Positions 10,424 through 26,815 of a stretch of DNA of 56,977 nt are shown here, one piece after another; positions within the stretch are counted from its first letter, which is position 1, and every line of letters starts with the position of its first letter. A program made the position numbers and the translations under genes. Where the stretch lies: NCBI RefSeq assembly GCF_000372725.1, contig NW_005198900.1, positions 18,073 to 75,049 of the forward strand. Reading direction: 5' to 3'. Under the pieces are notes generated by a model. It had not been told where the DNA came from and did no database searches. It saw only the letters and a list, made by a program, of their open reading frames with translations. Source of the stretch: Emiliania huxleyi CCMP1516. Lineage: Eukaryota > Haptophyta > Isochrysidales > Noelaerhabdaceae.

Positions 10424-10700
10424 ATTTTTCGGTGCTGGTAGCCCCCGCAAAACAGGCGCGCGCAGCGCGCCCAGGGGCGCCGCAGGCGCCCCAAGCGGCG
10501 CGGAGCAGGCGGCGGACCGCCGCGCAGCAGGGGCGCGAAATTAAACGCCATTTTTGGTTCCGCGGTTTTGCCACTAACATTGAAATCCGGTACAAAACGA
10601 CTTAGCCGAAACAGCTGACAGACAGACAGAGAGCACACACGTTCGAGACGGGGGTGCGCCGACCGCCGTCGCGGACCCGGTAGAGCTAGATGGTCCCACA
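10424..10700 (-). repeat. Repeat P, directly upstream of the F-box/RCC1 start
   Basis: About 280 bp, highly similar and in the same orientation as 31816-32100. Shared blocks are TTTTTCGGTGCTGGTAGCCC, CAGGCGCGCGCAGCGCGCCC, GCGCGAAATTAAACGCCATT and CTTAGCCGAAACAGCTGACA. Both copies end about 25-55 bp before the start codon of a minus-strand gene. A more diverged piece (GCGCGAAATAAAGGCC ... GGTACAAATTGAC) lies at about 11054-11121. Confidence 0.85.
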
Positions 10701-11632
10701 GGATGCACTCTTAGCCTCTGAGCTCGTCCTAGACGTTTTAGGGAAGCGTGGGCAGACCAGAACGCGGCCACGGCGACGCTCCGAGGCTGTCAGCAGCGCT
10801 GGCGGCGATCGTGGCGACGGCGCCTCGCCGCTGCAGCGGCACAGAATCGAGGAAGTGGCGTTGGTGGCAGCATCAATGAGATATGAAGGCGGCCGTAATG
10901 CTGGTGGCGCCTTCGAGGGCGGCGGAGAGGGCGGTAGCAGCGACGGCGATCGAGTCATGTGGCAGGGGTGCGAAGATGCAGCAGGGAGGCGTGAGTTAGC
11001 GACGCGGGGCGGTGGCGTGCCAGCAGGTAAGCGGCGGCGGCGGAGAGCAGGTGCGCGAAATAAAGGCCAATCTTGAGATATCCATTTTGCACCACCTTTG
11101 GATTTCTGGTACAAATTGACTTGTGGATCTTGAAGGCACGCGCAAGAGCGCACCAGGCAAGTTGACTGAACCTCGGATCTCGCTGCCGCTAAGCGTGGCG
11201 TCGATTATCAAACGAGCGGTGACAGTAGCAGTGGCAGCGGCGGCAGCGTCGACAGGAGCACCTACTGCAGCGTGAAATGTGAGCTGGGAGGCGGGAGGCA
11301 GATGCAATAGGAGCGGGAGAGTGAGATCGTCAGCCAGCACGGCAGACCTTTACGGCGCGGCTGCGGGCGCGTTTGCAGTGACATGCGATCCATGTGGTAG
11401 CAAAGGCACGGCGGGAGTAGCGCGTATGCAGGCTGTGAGCGAGGGTGGCGCGTCGCGAGTGGCGGTGCAGCTAGTCGGTGGCGCGGGTGCTGGCGACCGG
11501 CAGAGAGATGCAGCCGGCGCGAGAGATGAACCCTGCGGAGAGGCGAGGTGACGGGCGAGCCGCGACCGTGGGAGAGGGCTGAGCATCGGCTGCACCGGAG
11601 GCACAGGAGCCTCGCACGCCCGACCGTGACGA
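10701..11632. other. Intergenic, no gene supported
   Basis: Composition-biased open frames only. A diverged repeat P fragment at about 11054-11121 is the single recognisable element. Confidence 0.5.
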
Positions 11633-12401
11633 GAGCGCCCTGACGCTGGCAGCTCAAGCAGCGTCGGCAAACCCCGGAAAGTGCGGCAAAAATAAGCGCC
11701 TCCACGTGTAGGCGCGCATCTTAGCCAAGGCTCGCGCCTACACGTGTAGCTGCTTGTGTCAGATACGCGCCCACACGTGCAGGTGCGAGCCCTAGCTAAC
11801 ATGAGCGCCTCCACGTGCAGATGCGCATTTGGCGAGCTCGAATATAAGCGTCTACTCGTGCAGGCGTTCGTTTTAGCTAAGAAACGCGCCTACACGTGTG
11901 GCCGCGCGTATAACTGTAGTCTCCTCGACCCCCCTCCCCCCTCCCGGGCAAGTCATGCACTGAGCAACTGTCAACCCAAAAAGGACTGCACACGTGTAGG
12001 CCGCCCAGACCCCTACCTGACCTCCCACCTCAGCCTTCCACTCGAATACAACCTCTGCGGCCCTCTCCAGCTCTCCTGAGACCTAAGGTGTTAGAAATGT
12101 ATCGATCACACACCAAGTGCGTATATCACCTCAAGCCAATGCACGCGGCCACACGTGTAGGCGCGTTTCTTAGCTAAAACGAGCGCCTGCACGAGTAGAC
12201 GCTTATATTCGAGCTCGCCAAATGCGCATCTGCACGTGGAGGCGCTCATGTTAGCTAGGGCTCGCACCTGCACGTGTGGGCGCGTATCTGACACAAGCAC
12301 CTACACGTGTGGGCGCGAGCCTTGGCTAAGATGCGCGCCTACACGTGCAGGCGCTTATTTTTGCCGCACTTTCCGGGGTTTGCCAGCAGCGTCAGGGCGC
12401 T
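11633..12401. repeat. Large foldback (inverted-repeat) element with CACGTG arrays
   Basis: Two arms of about 270 bp (11633-11911 and 12142-12401) are near-perfect reverse complements around a loop of about 230 bp. Outer ends share AGCGCCCTGACG and GGCAAACCCCGGAAAGTGCG. Each arm is built from small palindromes: about five CACGTG-centred units such as GCGCCTACACGTGTAGGCGC, spaced about 30-45 bp apart and separated by TTAGC(C/T)AA-type palindromes. The loop carries one more CACGTG unit near 11990. No transposase frame is present. It resembles a non-autonomous foldback transposon, but a regulatory CACGTG array cannot be excluded. Confidence 0.85.
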
Positions 12402-12473
12402 ACCAGCACCGAATGGGTACCCTCCCCAATGCATCCATGTCGCTCGAGGTTCTCGAGGTGGAATCCTTTGGCC

Positions 12474-12509
<36 letters not shown>

Positions 12510-12510
12510 C
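12402..12510 (+). repeat. ACCAGCACCGAA motif, short repeat A piece, TG microsatellite
   Basis: TACCAGCACCGAATGGGTAC adjoins the foldback end and recurs at 33057. GAGGTTCTCGAGGTGGAATC is a short repeat A copy, and a (TG)n run covers about 12476-12508. Confidence 0.75.
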
Positions 12511-12950
12511 GTCGCGGGGACGCTCTTCTGTTCAGTCGACGCTCGTCGTCCACTGAGAACTCAGTGGTTGTCACCACTTTGTATTCTTTAATATTATGGG
12601 CTTCAAGGTGGGCAGCCCCATGACCGCCCACTGATCTGAGGAGGCCATATGCCTCTCAACGGCGGCCTGCTGTCGAGCGAGGAAGTCCATGTCAGACAGT
12701 CGCCCGGTCCTTTACCTACTGAGTAGGCTCGCAACGTCGCCATAGGTGCGCAACTTTTACTTTTACTGGTGGGCTTGAAACGCTACCCCCCCCCCCCCCC
12801 CTGGGGCCGAGGGACGCCGGCACACACGGCTAGATATGATGGCGTAGTGCGGTCGGAGATACACGGTGCCTAAGATGTACACCTTCGCCCGCTTCGCGCA
12901 TCGCTCGCATTGTACGACCCGTATTGAGTGAATGAAGCGCTCCGCGCTCA
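12511..12950. other. Intergenic, no gene supported
   Basis: Contains a poly-C run at 12785-12801 and, near 12825, ACACACGGCTAGAT, which also occurs at about 26460 beside repeat C. It is the 3' flank of the prolyl hydroxylase-like gene. Confidence 0.5.
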
Positions 12951-13916
12951 TCACAGCTCGTCTTTGACGCTCGACTGAGCCAAGTCGGCATCTGCGTGCT
13001 CTCTGCAGGACTGCGCGCACTCGCTGCTCATGAAGTCTCCATTGTTGAGGCACTCCCCGTCCGCCGCCCACATCTTGCATCGCGGGTCGAGGTCCGCGCT
13101 GCGGTGCGCATATGGCGACCTGTAGACGTCGCCATAGACGCCCCTCCCCACTCGAGAGGGCCGCTGGTAGAACCATCGCTGCGCGATCCACTTCTCCTCT
13201 CCAGGCCCGGGCGGACACCCGCCATGCATGCTCAGCGGATTGAAGTAGCCATCCACGTCGTGGTTGTAAAAGAGCAGCGCGGTGCCCGCCACCGGCTTGA
13301 CGCGCAGCAGCGCCTCGTCCTCGCAAAAGGGGGCCAGAGGGGGCACCCAGTCGGCCTTGGACGTGGGCGGCTCCTCCAGCTGGCTGACCTCCGCACCCGC
13401 GGGCACAAAGGGGAACACGGTGTGACCGCCCGAGGAGACATTTCGAAGGTACACCATCATGGTGGCGTGCCGTCCTCCGTGCGTATCCACGTAGCCGGGT
13501 GCCCACGGTGACCCAAACGAGTCGCGGTGGAGAGGAAACTGCTCGTCGTCGCGGTACCTCCCCACGTGAAGAGGCTCTCCATGCTGTATCGGCACCCGCG
13601 CGAAGACGTGCATCCGCTTCACAATCGATTGCAGCCAGGGGAGCTCGAGCTCCCAGTCGGGCTCCAGGATGGCCCGCTGGTGCACAGCGGTTTCGCTCGA
13701 GGGCTCGATCAACTCAAAGTCGGAATCCGCAGCGCGCAGCAGCGGCACCTCCAGCCGCGACGCCGCGAGAGAGATGAGCTTTTCGCACTCCTCCTCCGTG
13801 AGGAAGCCCGGCTGGAGGAAGATGCGCGGCTCGTCGGAGAGGACGGCGGTGGTCTGCCCTGCCGCCGCGAGGGCGCTGAGCAGCAGAAGTACTGCATGCC
13901 GGCGGTGCGAGGTCAT
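12951..13916 (-). CDS. ER prolyl 4-hydroxylase-like 2OG-Fe(II) oxygenase with ShKT domain
   Basis: 321 aa. The start at 13916 gives a signal peptide (MTSHRRHAVLLLLSALAAAG); the in-frame Met further upstream would bury it. The catalytic P4Hc-type fold runs from about residue 30 to 255. Iron ligands are H130 and D132 (LHRDSF) and H231 (SMHGG), with the 2-oxoglutarate-binding Lys at about 242 (EEKWIAQRWF). A ShKT-like Cys-rich domain follows (DPRCKMWAADGECLNNGD, SECAQSCRE). The protein ends KDEL, an ER-retention signal. Known relatives hydroxylate prolines in secreted proteins in the ER. No intron is visible. The signal peptide, all catalytic residues and the retrieval signal are intact, so it is probably functional. 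Confidence 0.92.
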   Translation of the reverse strand: MTSHRRHAVLLLLSALAAAGQTTAVLSDEPRIFLQPGFLTEEECEKLISLAASRLEVPLLRAADSDFELIEPSSETAVHQRAILEPDWELELPWLQSIVKRMHVFARVPIQHGEPLHVGRYRDDEQFPLHRDSFGSPWAPGYVDTHGGRHATMMVYLRNVSSGGHTVFPFVPAGAEVSQLEEPPTSKADWVPPLAPFCEDEALLRVKPVAGTALLFYNHDVDGYFNPLSMHGGCPPGPGEEKWIAQRWFYQRPSRVGRGVYGDVYRSPYAHRSADLDPRCKMWAADGECLNNGDFMSSECAQSCREHADADLAQSSVKDEL

Positions 13917-14656
13917 GCTGCGCCTCCGCGCGGCCGAAGCCCCACAAGCTGTGAGCTGTGAGGGTCCGCGCGCCAGCGCTTTTTGTAGACCACACGTAAA
14001 AGACGTCGCAGGAGGCGTTACATCGTGATTGCGCTTCAAAAAAAAGGCCATAATCCCGTCACGCGCGCGTCGAGTATTTTACACCGGAACTCCTTCGCAC
14101 GCCGCTTATGAGCGTCTATCTACCGGTAGTATGAGGAAGGTGAAGAACAGTCAGGCTCGGACTGGACATGGGTTGAATCCACAAACTTGCAAACTCGTAT
14201 GTCGTAACGCAAAGGAGATGCCGCGGCGCGCCGGTCCCCAGGACTAAATTACGCGAACTGGACACCGCTCCCTGCCTCCACCGGGCACCGCTCCTGCGTC
14301 AGGCTGCAACCGCCCTCTCTCCCCCCTCTGAGCAGCAGCTGCACCGCTCCCCCGCCATGCCCCCCCCCCCCCCCCCCAATCCCACCCGCGCGCGCCCCCA
14401 CTGTCCCTGTCCGCCGTCCTGTCCCCCCCCCTCCCCCCCCGCCCCGCCCCCATCAACACCCACCCGCCCGCCCGCCCACCAAACCCGCACCCGCGCGCGC
14501 CCGGCACCCCTGTACGTCGTGCTCCGCAGCCGCAGGGTCTGTTACTCTCTGCCTGGCTGCACACGCGGCCGTGCCGGTCTGTAACGCTCTCTGCCTGCGC
14601 GCGCGGCGGTCCCGCAGGAACCCGCGCCCTTGCCGCCCGGCCGGGGCTGGAGAGGC
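13917..14656. other. Intergenic, no gene supported
   Basis: Holds a fragment of repeat E near 14135-14170 (GGTGAAGAACAGTCAGGCTC), also found at about 26914, and a pyrimidine-rich tract with poly-C at about 14355-14480. Confidence 0.5.
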
Positions 14657-16265
14657 TCAGTCAGGCCGGGGCTGTAGTATGCCGCGCTCCTCGCACGCGG
14701 CCACCAGCTCTGGCTGCTCCGTGTTGTCCACGACGAGCGTCTGCACGCGAGGGGATGTGCGATGAGCATTGGGCGGGGGAGGGGCGAGTGGCGAGGGGGG
14801 GGGCGTCTCGCGCCTTCAAGCTCGGGGCGGCCCCCTCCTTGAGGGCGGCGGCCAGCGCCTTGCAGCCCTCGTCGCCAATCCTGTTGCCGAGGAGATCGAG
14901 CACCTCGAGCCGCGGCGCTGCCCCCTCCTTGCCGAGGGCGGCGGCCAGCGCCTTGCAGCCCTCGTCGCCAATCTCGTTGTTGCCGAGATAGAGATCCTCG
15001 AGCCGCGGCGCTGCCCCCTCCTTGCCGAGGGCGGCGGCCAGCGCCTTGCAGCCCTCGTCGCCAATCTCGTTGTCGTCGAGAGAGAGCTCCTCGAGCCGCG
15101 GCACTGCCCCCTCCTTGCCGAGGGCGGTGGCCAACGCCTTGCAGCCCTCGTCGCCAATCTGGTGGTTATAGTCGAGATAGAGCTTCTCGAGCCGCGGCGC
15201 TGCCCCGCTCGCGAGGACCTCCGCCAGCTGCGCCGCCTCCGCGTCGCCCCAGCCGAGGTCCATGTAGCTCAGCTCGGTCGCCTTGCCAAACTGCTCCTTG
15301 AAGGCGGCCTCGTACAGCCGCTTCACCAGCGGCTTGTCGTCCTTGCCGTTGGTGAAGCTCTTCTTCTCAAGCTCCGCCGCGAACGCAGACGGCAGCAGCG
15401 GAGGGCGCCGGCCGCCGTCCTGGGTGCAGTCGTCGGTGAGGCTGTTCCAGTCGTACTCCACGCCGGCGCGCATCTTGCCGAGGTCGAGCGAGAGGGCGCC
15501 AGCCTTTGTCAGGCCAGCCCAGCACTGCTCCGTGAAGCACCAGCCGCGGTCAACGTACTTGGCCACGTTGGTGCCCTCCGGCTGGTCCTCCGCCTTGTGG
15601 CCGTCCGGGAAGGAGGTCAGCCGCAGCACGTATGTGTGCGGGTGGGAGTAGAGCGTGCCGAGGCAGCTCAGCCCCTGCTTGAAGAGCGCGTTCTGCTCCT
15701 CGGTGCGCAGGACGCCGTTGGGGGGGTCTGGGTGCTGGTGCAGCGAGCCGAAGTCCCAAAAGACGCCGAGCCGCGGGATGAGGGGTTTGCCGAGCGAGGG
15801 ATGGTCGCTGAGCAGGGCCTTGAGCGCCCTCGCGACGCGGGCGAGGTTGGCTCCGCGCGGGTCGGGGTGGTCCTTGGTCAGCCACGGGTAGGAGAGCGCG
15901 GCGACGGGAAGGCTGCCATACTCGGTGGTCGCCTCGACGAGGTCGGCGAAAGAGAGGAAGGCCTCTTTGGGCAGCGCCTGGCGGTGGGAGAGGACGCCGC
16001 CCGCCTCGGCGTGGCTGATGACCCACTGCGCGTCGAGGACGGCGACGGCGCCGCTCGCGAGGACCGGCTCGAGGGCGCCGCCGCCGAGCTTGCGCCACAG
16101 CTCCAGCTTCCCCTCGCTCACGCCGAGATCGGTGGCGGAGGGGAGGGCGTCGGCCGGCTGCGTTGGCGGGGCGGTGTCGGCGGGCGTCGGGGCGTCGAGT
16201 TCGACGGCGGGAGGGCCGGGCAGCTCCTCGGTCGGGGCCTCGACGCGGCTGGTTAAGCAGCCCAT
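14657..16265 (-). CDS. HET-like domain / RNI-type leucine-rich-repeat protein
   Basis: Two exons, 16265-14814 and 14740-14657, encode 511 aa. The 73-nt intron is GC-AG; splicing replaces an unlikely Arg/Ala-rich tail with TLVVDNTEQPELVAACEERG and a stop. The N-terminus MGCLTS fits N-myristoylation with palmitoylation, suggesting a membrane-tethered protein. Residues about 90-260 contain LSYPWLTKDHPDPRG, LGVFWDFGSLHQ, a following Glu and Tyr block, and DRGWCFTEQ. This order (S-Y-W, WxD..x.Q, RGWxxQE) is reminiscent of fungal HET domains. The C-terminal half has about five RNI/NLRC-type LRRs of 28-30 residues (IGDEGCKALAAALGKEGAAP). The combination resembles NLR-like immune or signalling proteins, but the function is unknown. 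Confidence 0.75.
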
Positions 16266-16521
16266 CGTGAGAGTCGATCGACTTTGACAAGGACACAGGC
16301 GGAAAAGGCAGTGTGCCAAGGCGATCGACTTTGCAAACGACACAGGTGGAAAAGAATTAACCCTGGCAGGCACACATTTCGAGCGAGTGAAAACCAACTC
16401 CCGAGCACGGCGCCGCAGGCGCCTGTTGATAGGTCCAGGTGATAGCCCTGGATGGGCAATGCATTCGCCTACTTGGGCCTCAGATCGCCCGACCGCGTCC
16501 AGAAGCCACGCGGCCCATGCC

Positions 16522-16592
16522 TGACGACACAACAGGAGACGGACGCGTGGGCGTGGCGTGACACAACAGGAGACGGACGCGTGGGCGTGGCG
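16522..16592 (+). repeat. Tandem duplication of about 35 bp
   Basis: GACACAACAGGAGACGGACG plus CGTGGGCGTGGC is repeated twice head to tail at the 5' edge of the RAP-domain fragment. Confidence 0.85.
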
Positions 16593-17220
16593 TGACGAGG
16601 AGGCGGTGCGCGGCGGGCTGGCTGGCTTCAAGCCTCAGGCCCTAGCCAACACGGTGTGGGCGTATGCGACGGCAGACTGTTATCACCAGGCGCTGCTTGC
16701 CAACTGCTCGCGCGTGATCAGCGACTCGCTCGCGCGGGATCCGTCGAGGTGGAGCGAGGAGGACCGCCGTCAGCTGCACCAGTGGCAGCTCTGGCTCTCT
16801 CTGGAACGCGGGGTAGACGGGCAGCAGCATCTCCTCTCCGAGTCTCAGCGTAAGCTCTGCTGCGACGCTATGCAAGACACGCTAGTGACGATATCGCGCT
16901 TGCAGCGCTCCGTCGCGATTGCCCTCGCCGCCGTCCAGCACGGCTTCGAGAAAGAGCACCTCGAGCCGCGCACTGGGCTACTCGCTCGACCTGGCGCTGC
17001 CCTCGTCACGCGTCGCGATCGGGATGGCCCCTCTCACTTCCTGCTTACCGACGGCCGGGGCGTGCGCAAGCCCAACGGGCCAACGCTGCTCAAGCGGCGC
17101 CTCCTCGCGGCGGCTGGCTGGAGGGTGATCAGCGTTCCATTCTACGAGTGGGACGGCTTCGCGAGGGCCAGTGAGCGGCAAACCTACCTGGAGAGGGCGG
17201 TTGCCTCGCTGTTGACATAA
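16558..17220 (+). CDS. RAP-domain protein, 5'-truncated, with an internal frame disturbance
   Basis: An open frame of about 220 codons ends at a TAA at 17218-17220; the opening codon is GTG, so the true start is probably lost upstream, where a 35-bp duplication sits. FKPQALANTVWAYATA is the helical repeat typical of RAP/FAST-like organelle RNA-binding proteins. DGPSHFLLTDGRGVRKPNGP and LKRRLLAAAGWRVISVPFYE are the RAP domain, which resembles a restriction-endonuclease-like fold and acts in organelle RNA processing. Between them the expected GYSLDLALPSSRVAI segment is present at about 16979-17023 but in the next frame: one extra base before it and two leftover bases after it restore the frame. 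Either this is a decaying gene or there are assembly errors. Confidence 0.6.
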   Translation: MTQQETDAWAWRDEEAVRGGLAGFKPQALANTVWAYATADCYHQALLANCSRVISDSLARDPSRWSEEDRRQLHQWQLWLSLERGVDGQQHLLSESQRKLCCDAMQDTLVTISRLQRSVAIALAAVQHGFEKEHLEPRTGLLARPGAALVTRRDRDGPSHFLLTDGRGVRKPNGPTLLKRRLLAAAGWRVISVPFYEWDGFARASERQTYLERAVASLLT

Positions 17221-17584
17221 ATAAATAAATAAAACGGGCACGCCAAACGAGGGGTGGGAGAAGGACAGGGTCCCCACCTGCACGAGCAGGATCTTGTAAG
17301 GACGATCAGGGACACAGGGGAACGGGAGCGGGGAGCGCATCGCGACTCGGAGGGGGGCTGGGCAGGGTTCACCTTGCTGACACGCAGGCTACGCGACCAA
17401 CGTGGTCGAGTATTTCGTGTGAGTGAGTGAGTATTCTTGATTGATTGATGGGAAGGCGAAACACAGTCCGACCAACGACTGGGGACACCAACGCGGTATG
17501 GGTGGACGCTAGACGGGCGATGACGGTCACACAGGAGCGACACACAGAACCACAAGGCAAGACACAGTATTCTTGACACACACG
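17221..17584. other. Short intergenic stretch with repeat E
   Basis: A TAAATAAATAAA run follows the RAP stop. Repeat E (GACACCAACGCGGTATGGGT and GGACGCTAGACGGGCGATGA) lies at about 17485-17530 and recurs at about 26935. Confidence 0.6.
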
Positions 17585-18113
17585 GACCGGAGGCCCCTCC
17601 CCGAAAGGCAAGTTTTAGCCACATGAAACCGAGACCCCTCCCCACCGCCCCGACCCCCCCACCCCCTTGCTCCCCTCCCCCCCCTCGGGAGGGCCGAACT
17701 GAGGCGCCCGTGGGGACCCCACAATTCCCTTCCCCCCTCGGAGGGGGCCGGACGGAGGCGTACCCCGTGGGCCCCGCCCTTTCCCTCGGCCTCGCATAGC
17801 GGCCACTCTTCGGATCGCTGGTCGAGCGACCCGGGGGATGCCCCGCGCGCCTGACCCAGGCGCGAAAAACGAATCTGCGAGGCGAGGCCGCTCACGCGGC
17901 CCGATGGGGAGGAACGGGGCGAGCCCCCTCCAACCCACCCGCGCTAGGTCCTGGGTGACGTAGGGGAAACCCGGCGAGCCTCGGGAACTAGCCGGGGCAG
18001 TCGGAGAAGGGGCAACTCCGTGCACTGACGGTCGGCCGCCAGAAAACACGCCTCCGTGGCTCGGGTTACACCAATCCTCGCTACCCAACGCGGCCAAAGG
18101 ATATCCACCTCGC
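17585..18113 (-). repeat. Dispersed repeat A, long inverted copy
   Basis: Reverse complement of 5835-6372, nearly end to end. Its GATATCC end again faces a gene: the PRKRIP1-like start codon lies about 50 bp away at 18164. Confidence 0.85.
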
Positions 18114-18163
18114 GAAGCTCCAAGGACGTATTTCTCCTTTCCAAGCCCGCTGACGCCGTGTAA

Positions 18164-18730
18164 ATGGCATCCTCGGTTGTGAGCGGGCGGCAGTTGGAGA
18201 AGTGGGAGAAGGAGCGGGAGGATGCGAACCGCACCGAGATCCCGATGCCCAAAGCCGCACGCGACTCCTTCAACTCGATGCAGCCCAACTTCAACGCGCT
18301 CGCAAAGTTCGAGAAGAAGCTCGACCGCTTCACGCAGCGGATGGAGGACAAGGACAGCGGGGTCAAGACGGAGGCGATCGTCAACGTGATGAGCTCGACG
18401 GCCGGCGCCGGCTCGGGCGACTTCCACACCTACCGCGGCTTCCGCAAGAAGGAGAATGCGCGGATCGCAGACTTTGAGGCGGCGCGCAAGGAGGACGAGG
18501 CGCGGCGTGCGTGGGAGGCGGAGCAGGCGGAGCGGGAGGCGGATGTACTGGCCAAGCGGTCGAAGAAGGCCGCCAAGCGCGCCCGTCAAAAGGAGAAGGA
18601 GCGCGAGCGGCAGCAGGCCGAAAAGCGCGCGCGTGGGGAGGCGTCGGCAGCGGCGGGCGGCGCAGCGGCGGGGGAGGAGGGCGCGGGCGGCGGCGGTGGC
18701 GAGGCACCGGCCGCCGCGGGCAGCAGTTGA
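18164..18730 (+). CDS. PRKRIP1: PRKRIP1-like spliceosome-associated protein
   Basis: 188 aa, single exon from the ATG at 18164. The core IVNVMSSTAGAGSGDFHTYR then GFRKKENARI matches the diagnostic SSAGAGSGEFHVYRxLRRRE block of PRKRIP1 (family knowledge), the part that contacts the catalytic spliceosome. A long basic and acidic helix (residues about 105-155, rich in K, R, E) follows, then an Ala/Gly-rich low-complexity tail. The length is close to animal PRKRIP1. The human protein binds U2/U6 elements in the C* spliceosome; a nuclear role in splicing is inferred here. It sits next to repeat A upstream and converges on the isoleucyl-tRNA synthetase gene. Confidence 0.8.
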   Translation: MASSVVSGRQLEKWEKEREDANRTEIPMPKAARDSFNSMQPNFNALAKFEKKLDRFTQRMEDKDSGVKTEAIVNVMSSTAGAGSGDFHTYRGFRKKENARIADFEAARKEDEARRAWEAEQAEREADVLAKRSKKAAKRARQKEKERERQQAEKRARGEASAAAGGAAAGEEGAGGGGGEAPAAAGSS

Positions 18731-19332
18731 CCCCGCCCAACCCAACACATAACTTTATCGCCCGCTTGTGTCACTTTTTGGTATGTGTCGTCCGGGAGAC
18801 CTCTTATCTCTGTCCCCTCTTGAGCCAGACCGGAGCTCTTGCAATCTCGGCAGGTGAGCTCGGCAGTTTGCCTCCGCCGCATTCCGGCCGCCGCCCCCAG
18901 ATGCTCGTGTGCGATTGCGGCGGCTAGGAGGCCCTCCCCTATCTGTGTCCGTCTCTGCACCTCGGGTCACCGGTCGTCGTCCCCGCTAAAGAGTAAAGTA
19001 CGTTTCCACACCCCGAACTGGTGGGCGGTAACGGGTAAGTGTGGGGGGCGCGCGTGCCCGGCACAAAACTCAAATGTCAAACGCATTCGTAGTCGTAAGA
19101 CGTAACATGCCGCAGGCAGCGAGCCGTTACCAGAGGCGTGTCGCTCCGTGAAAAGGAATAAACGCTATACAGAGGTGGACTCCACTCTGCGCCTGTTACC
19201 ACTCACGAGCACGACACGCGTGAGGGGAGCGCGCGGCCTCTCGGTCTCGGTACCAGCCAAAGCGGACCGTCGTAGAGTACATCCGAGAGTGATGCAACGG
19301 GTGGCATCCACGACCGTGGGTCGACCTCGCTC
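18731..19332. other. Convergent intergenic region, no gene seen
   Basis: About 600 bp between the 3' ends of the PRKRIP1-like gene and the isoleucyl-tRNA synthetase gene. No supported feature. Confidence 0.5.
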
Positions 19333-26177
<6,845 letters not shown>

Positions 26178-26237
26178 GCTTTTCAGAGAACCGGCTCGGG
26201 CAGATAAAAAAGACGTGCAAAGGCTAGCAGTAGGCCG

Positions 26238-26423
<186 letters not shown>

Positions 26424-26454
26424 GTTACGTGAAAACCCGCTGGGACCCGGACGC

Positions 26455-26815
26455 CAGCACACACGGCTAGATTTCATGGCGGGCCGCCTAGGCCCTGGGG
26501 TCGGAGGTGTGTGCGTGGCGATGCCTCCGGCTGTTTGCGGCGGGCGGCTTGCTGCTCGCGGCGATGGCGAAAGACTCATCTCGTGGCACACCAAGGGCTT
26601 ATGCTCTGGCGAGATGTGAGGCGCATGCGCCCAGGAGGGGAGGGCGCATGCGTAACGACGCTGCTAGAGATGCCTTTCGGGGCCCAGAGATAAAACTTCT
26701 GATGCCATGCGTGACCTAGTAAGTGTCCCCAGCTATGGGCGTGTCCACGTTGGAGCCAGGTGTGGTGTGGGCGCGAGAATAGCTCCGCCGTTCATGGAGG
26801 CAACGTGGGGGGCGG
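26455..26815 (-). repeat. Dispersed repeat C, inverted copy
   Basis: Reverse complement of about 37425-37725; a third, partial copy is at 50815-50880. Shared blocks include AGAGATAAAACTTCTGATGC, CCTTTCGGGGCCCAGAGA and GGCTTATGCTCTGGCGAGA. A frame reading RLFAAGGLLLA then SSR(G/H)TPRAYALAR is kept in both long copies. Confidence 0.85.

Noticed and set aside
8824..10605. Long plus-strand open frame opposite the F-box/RCC1 gene
   Set aside because: It mirrors the RCC1 repeats in a GC-rich antisense frame and has no domain of its own.
10399..10638. N-terminal extension of the F-box/RCC1 protein from an upstream Met
   Set aside because: The extension translates repeat P, which also precedes the unrelated protease gene.
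11633..12401. CRISPR-like array
   Set aside because: Repeats are palindromic units within an inverted repeat, without regular direct repeats or unique spacers, in eukaryotic DNA.
14769..16256. 495-codon plus-strand frame opposite the LRR gene
   Set aside because: Antisense of LRR repeats; no independent evidence.
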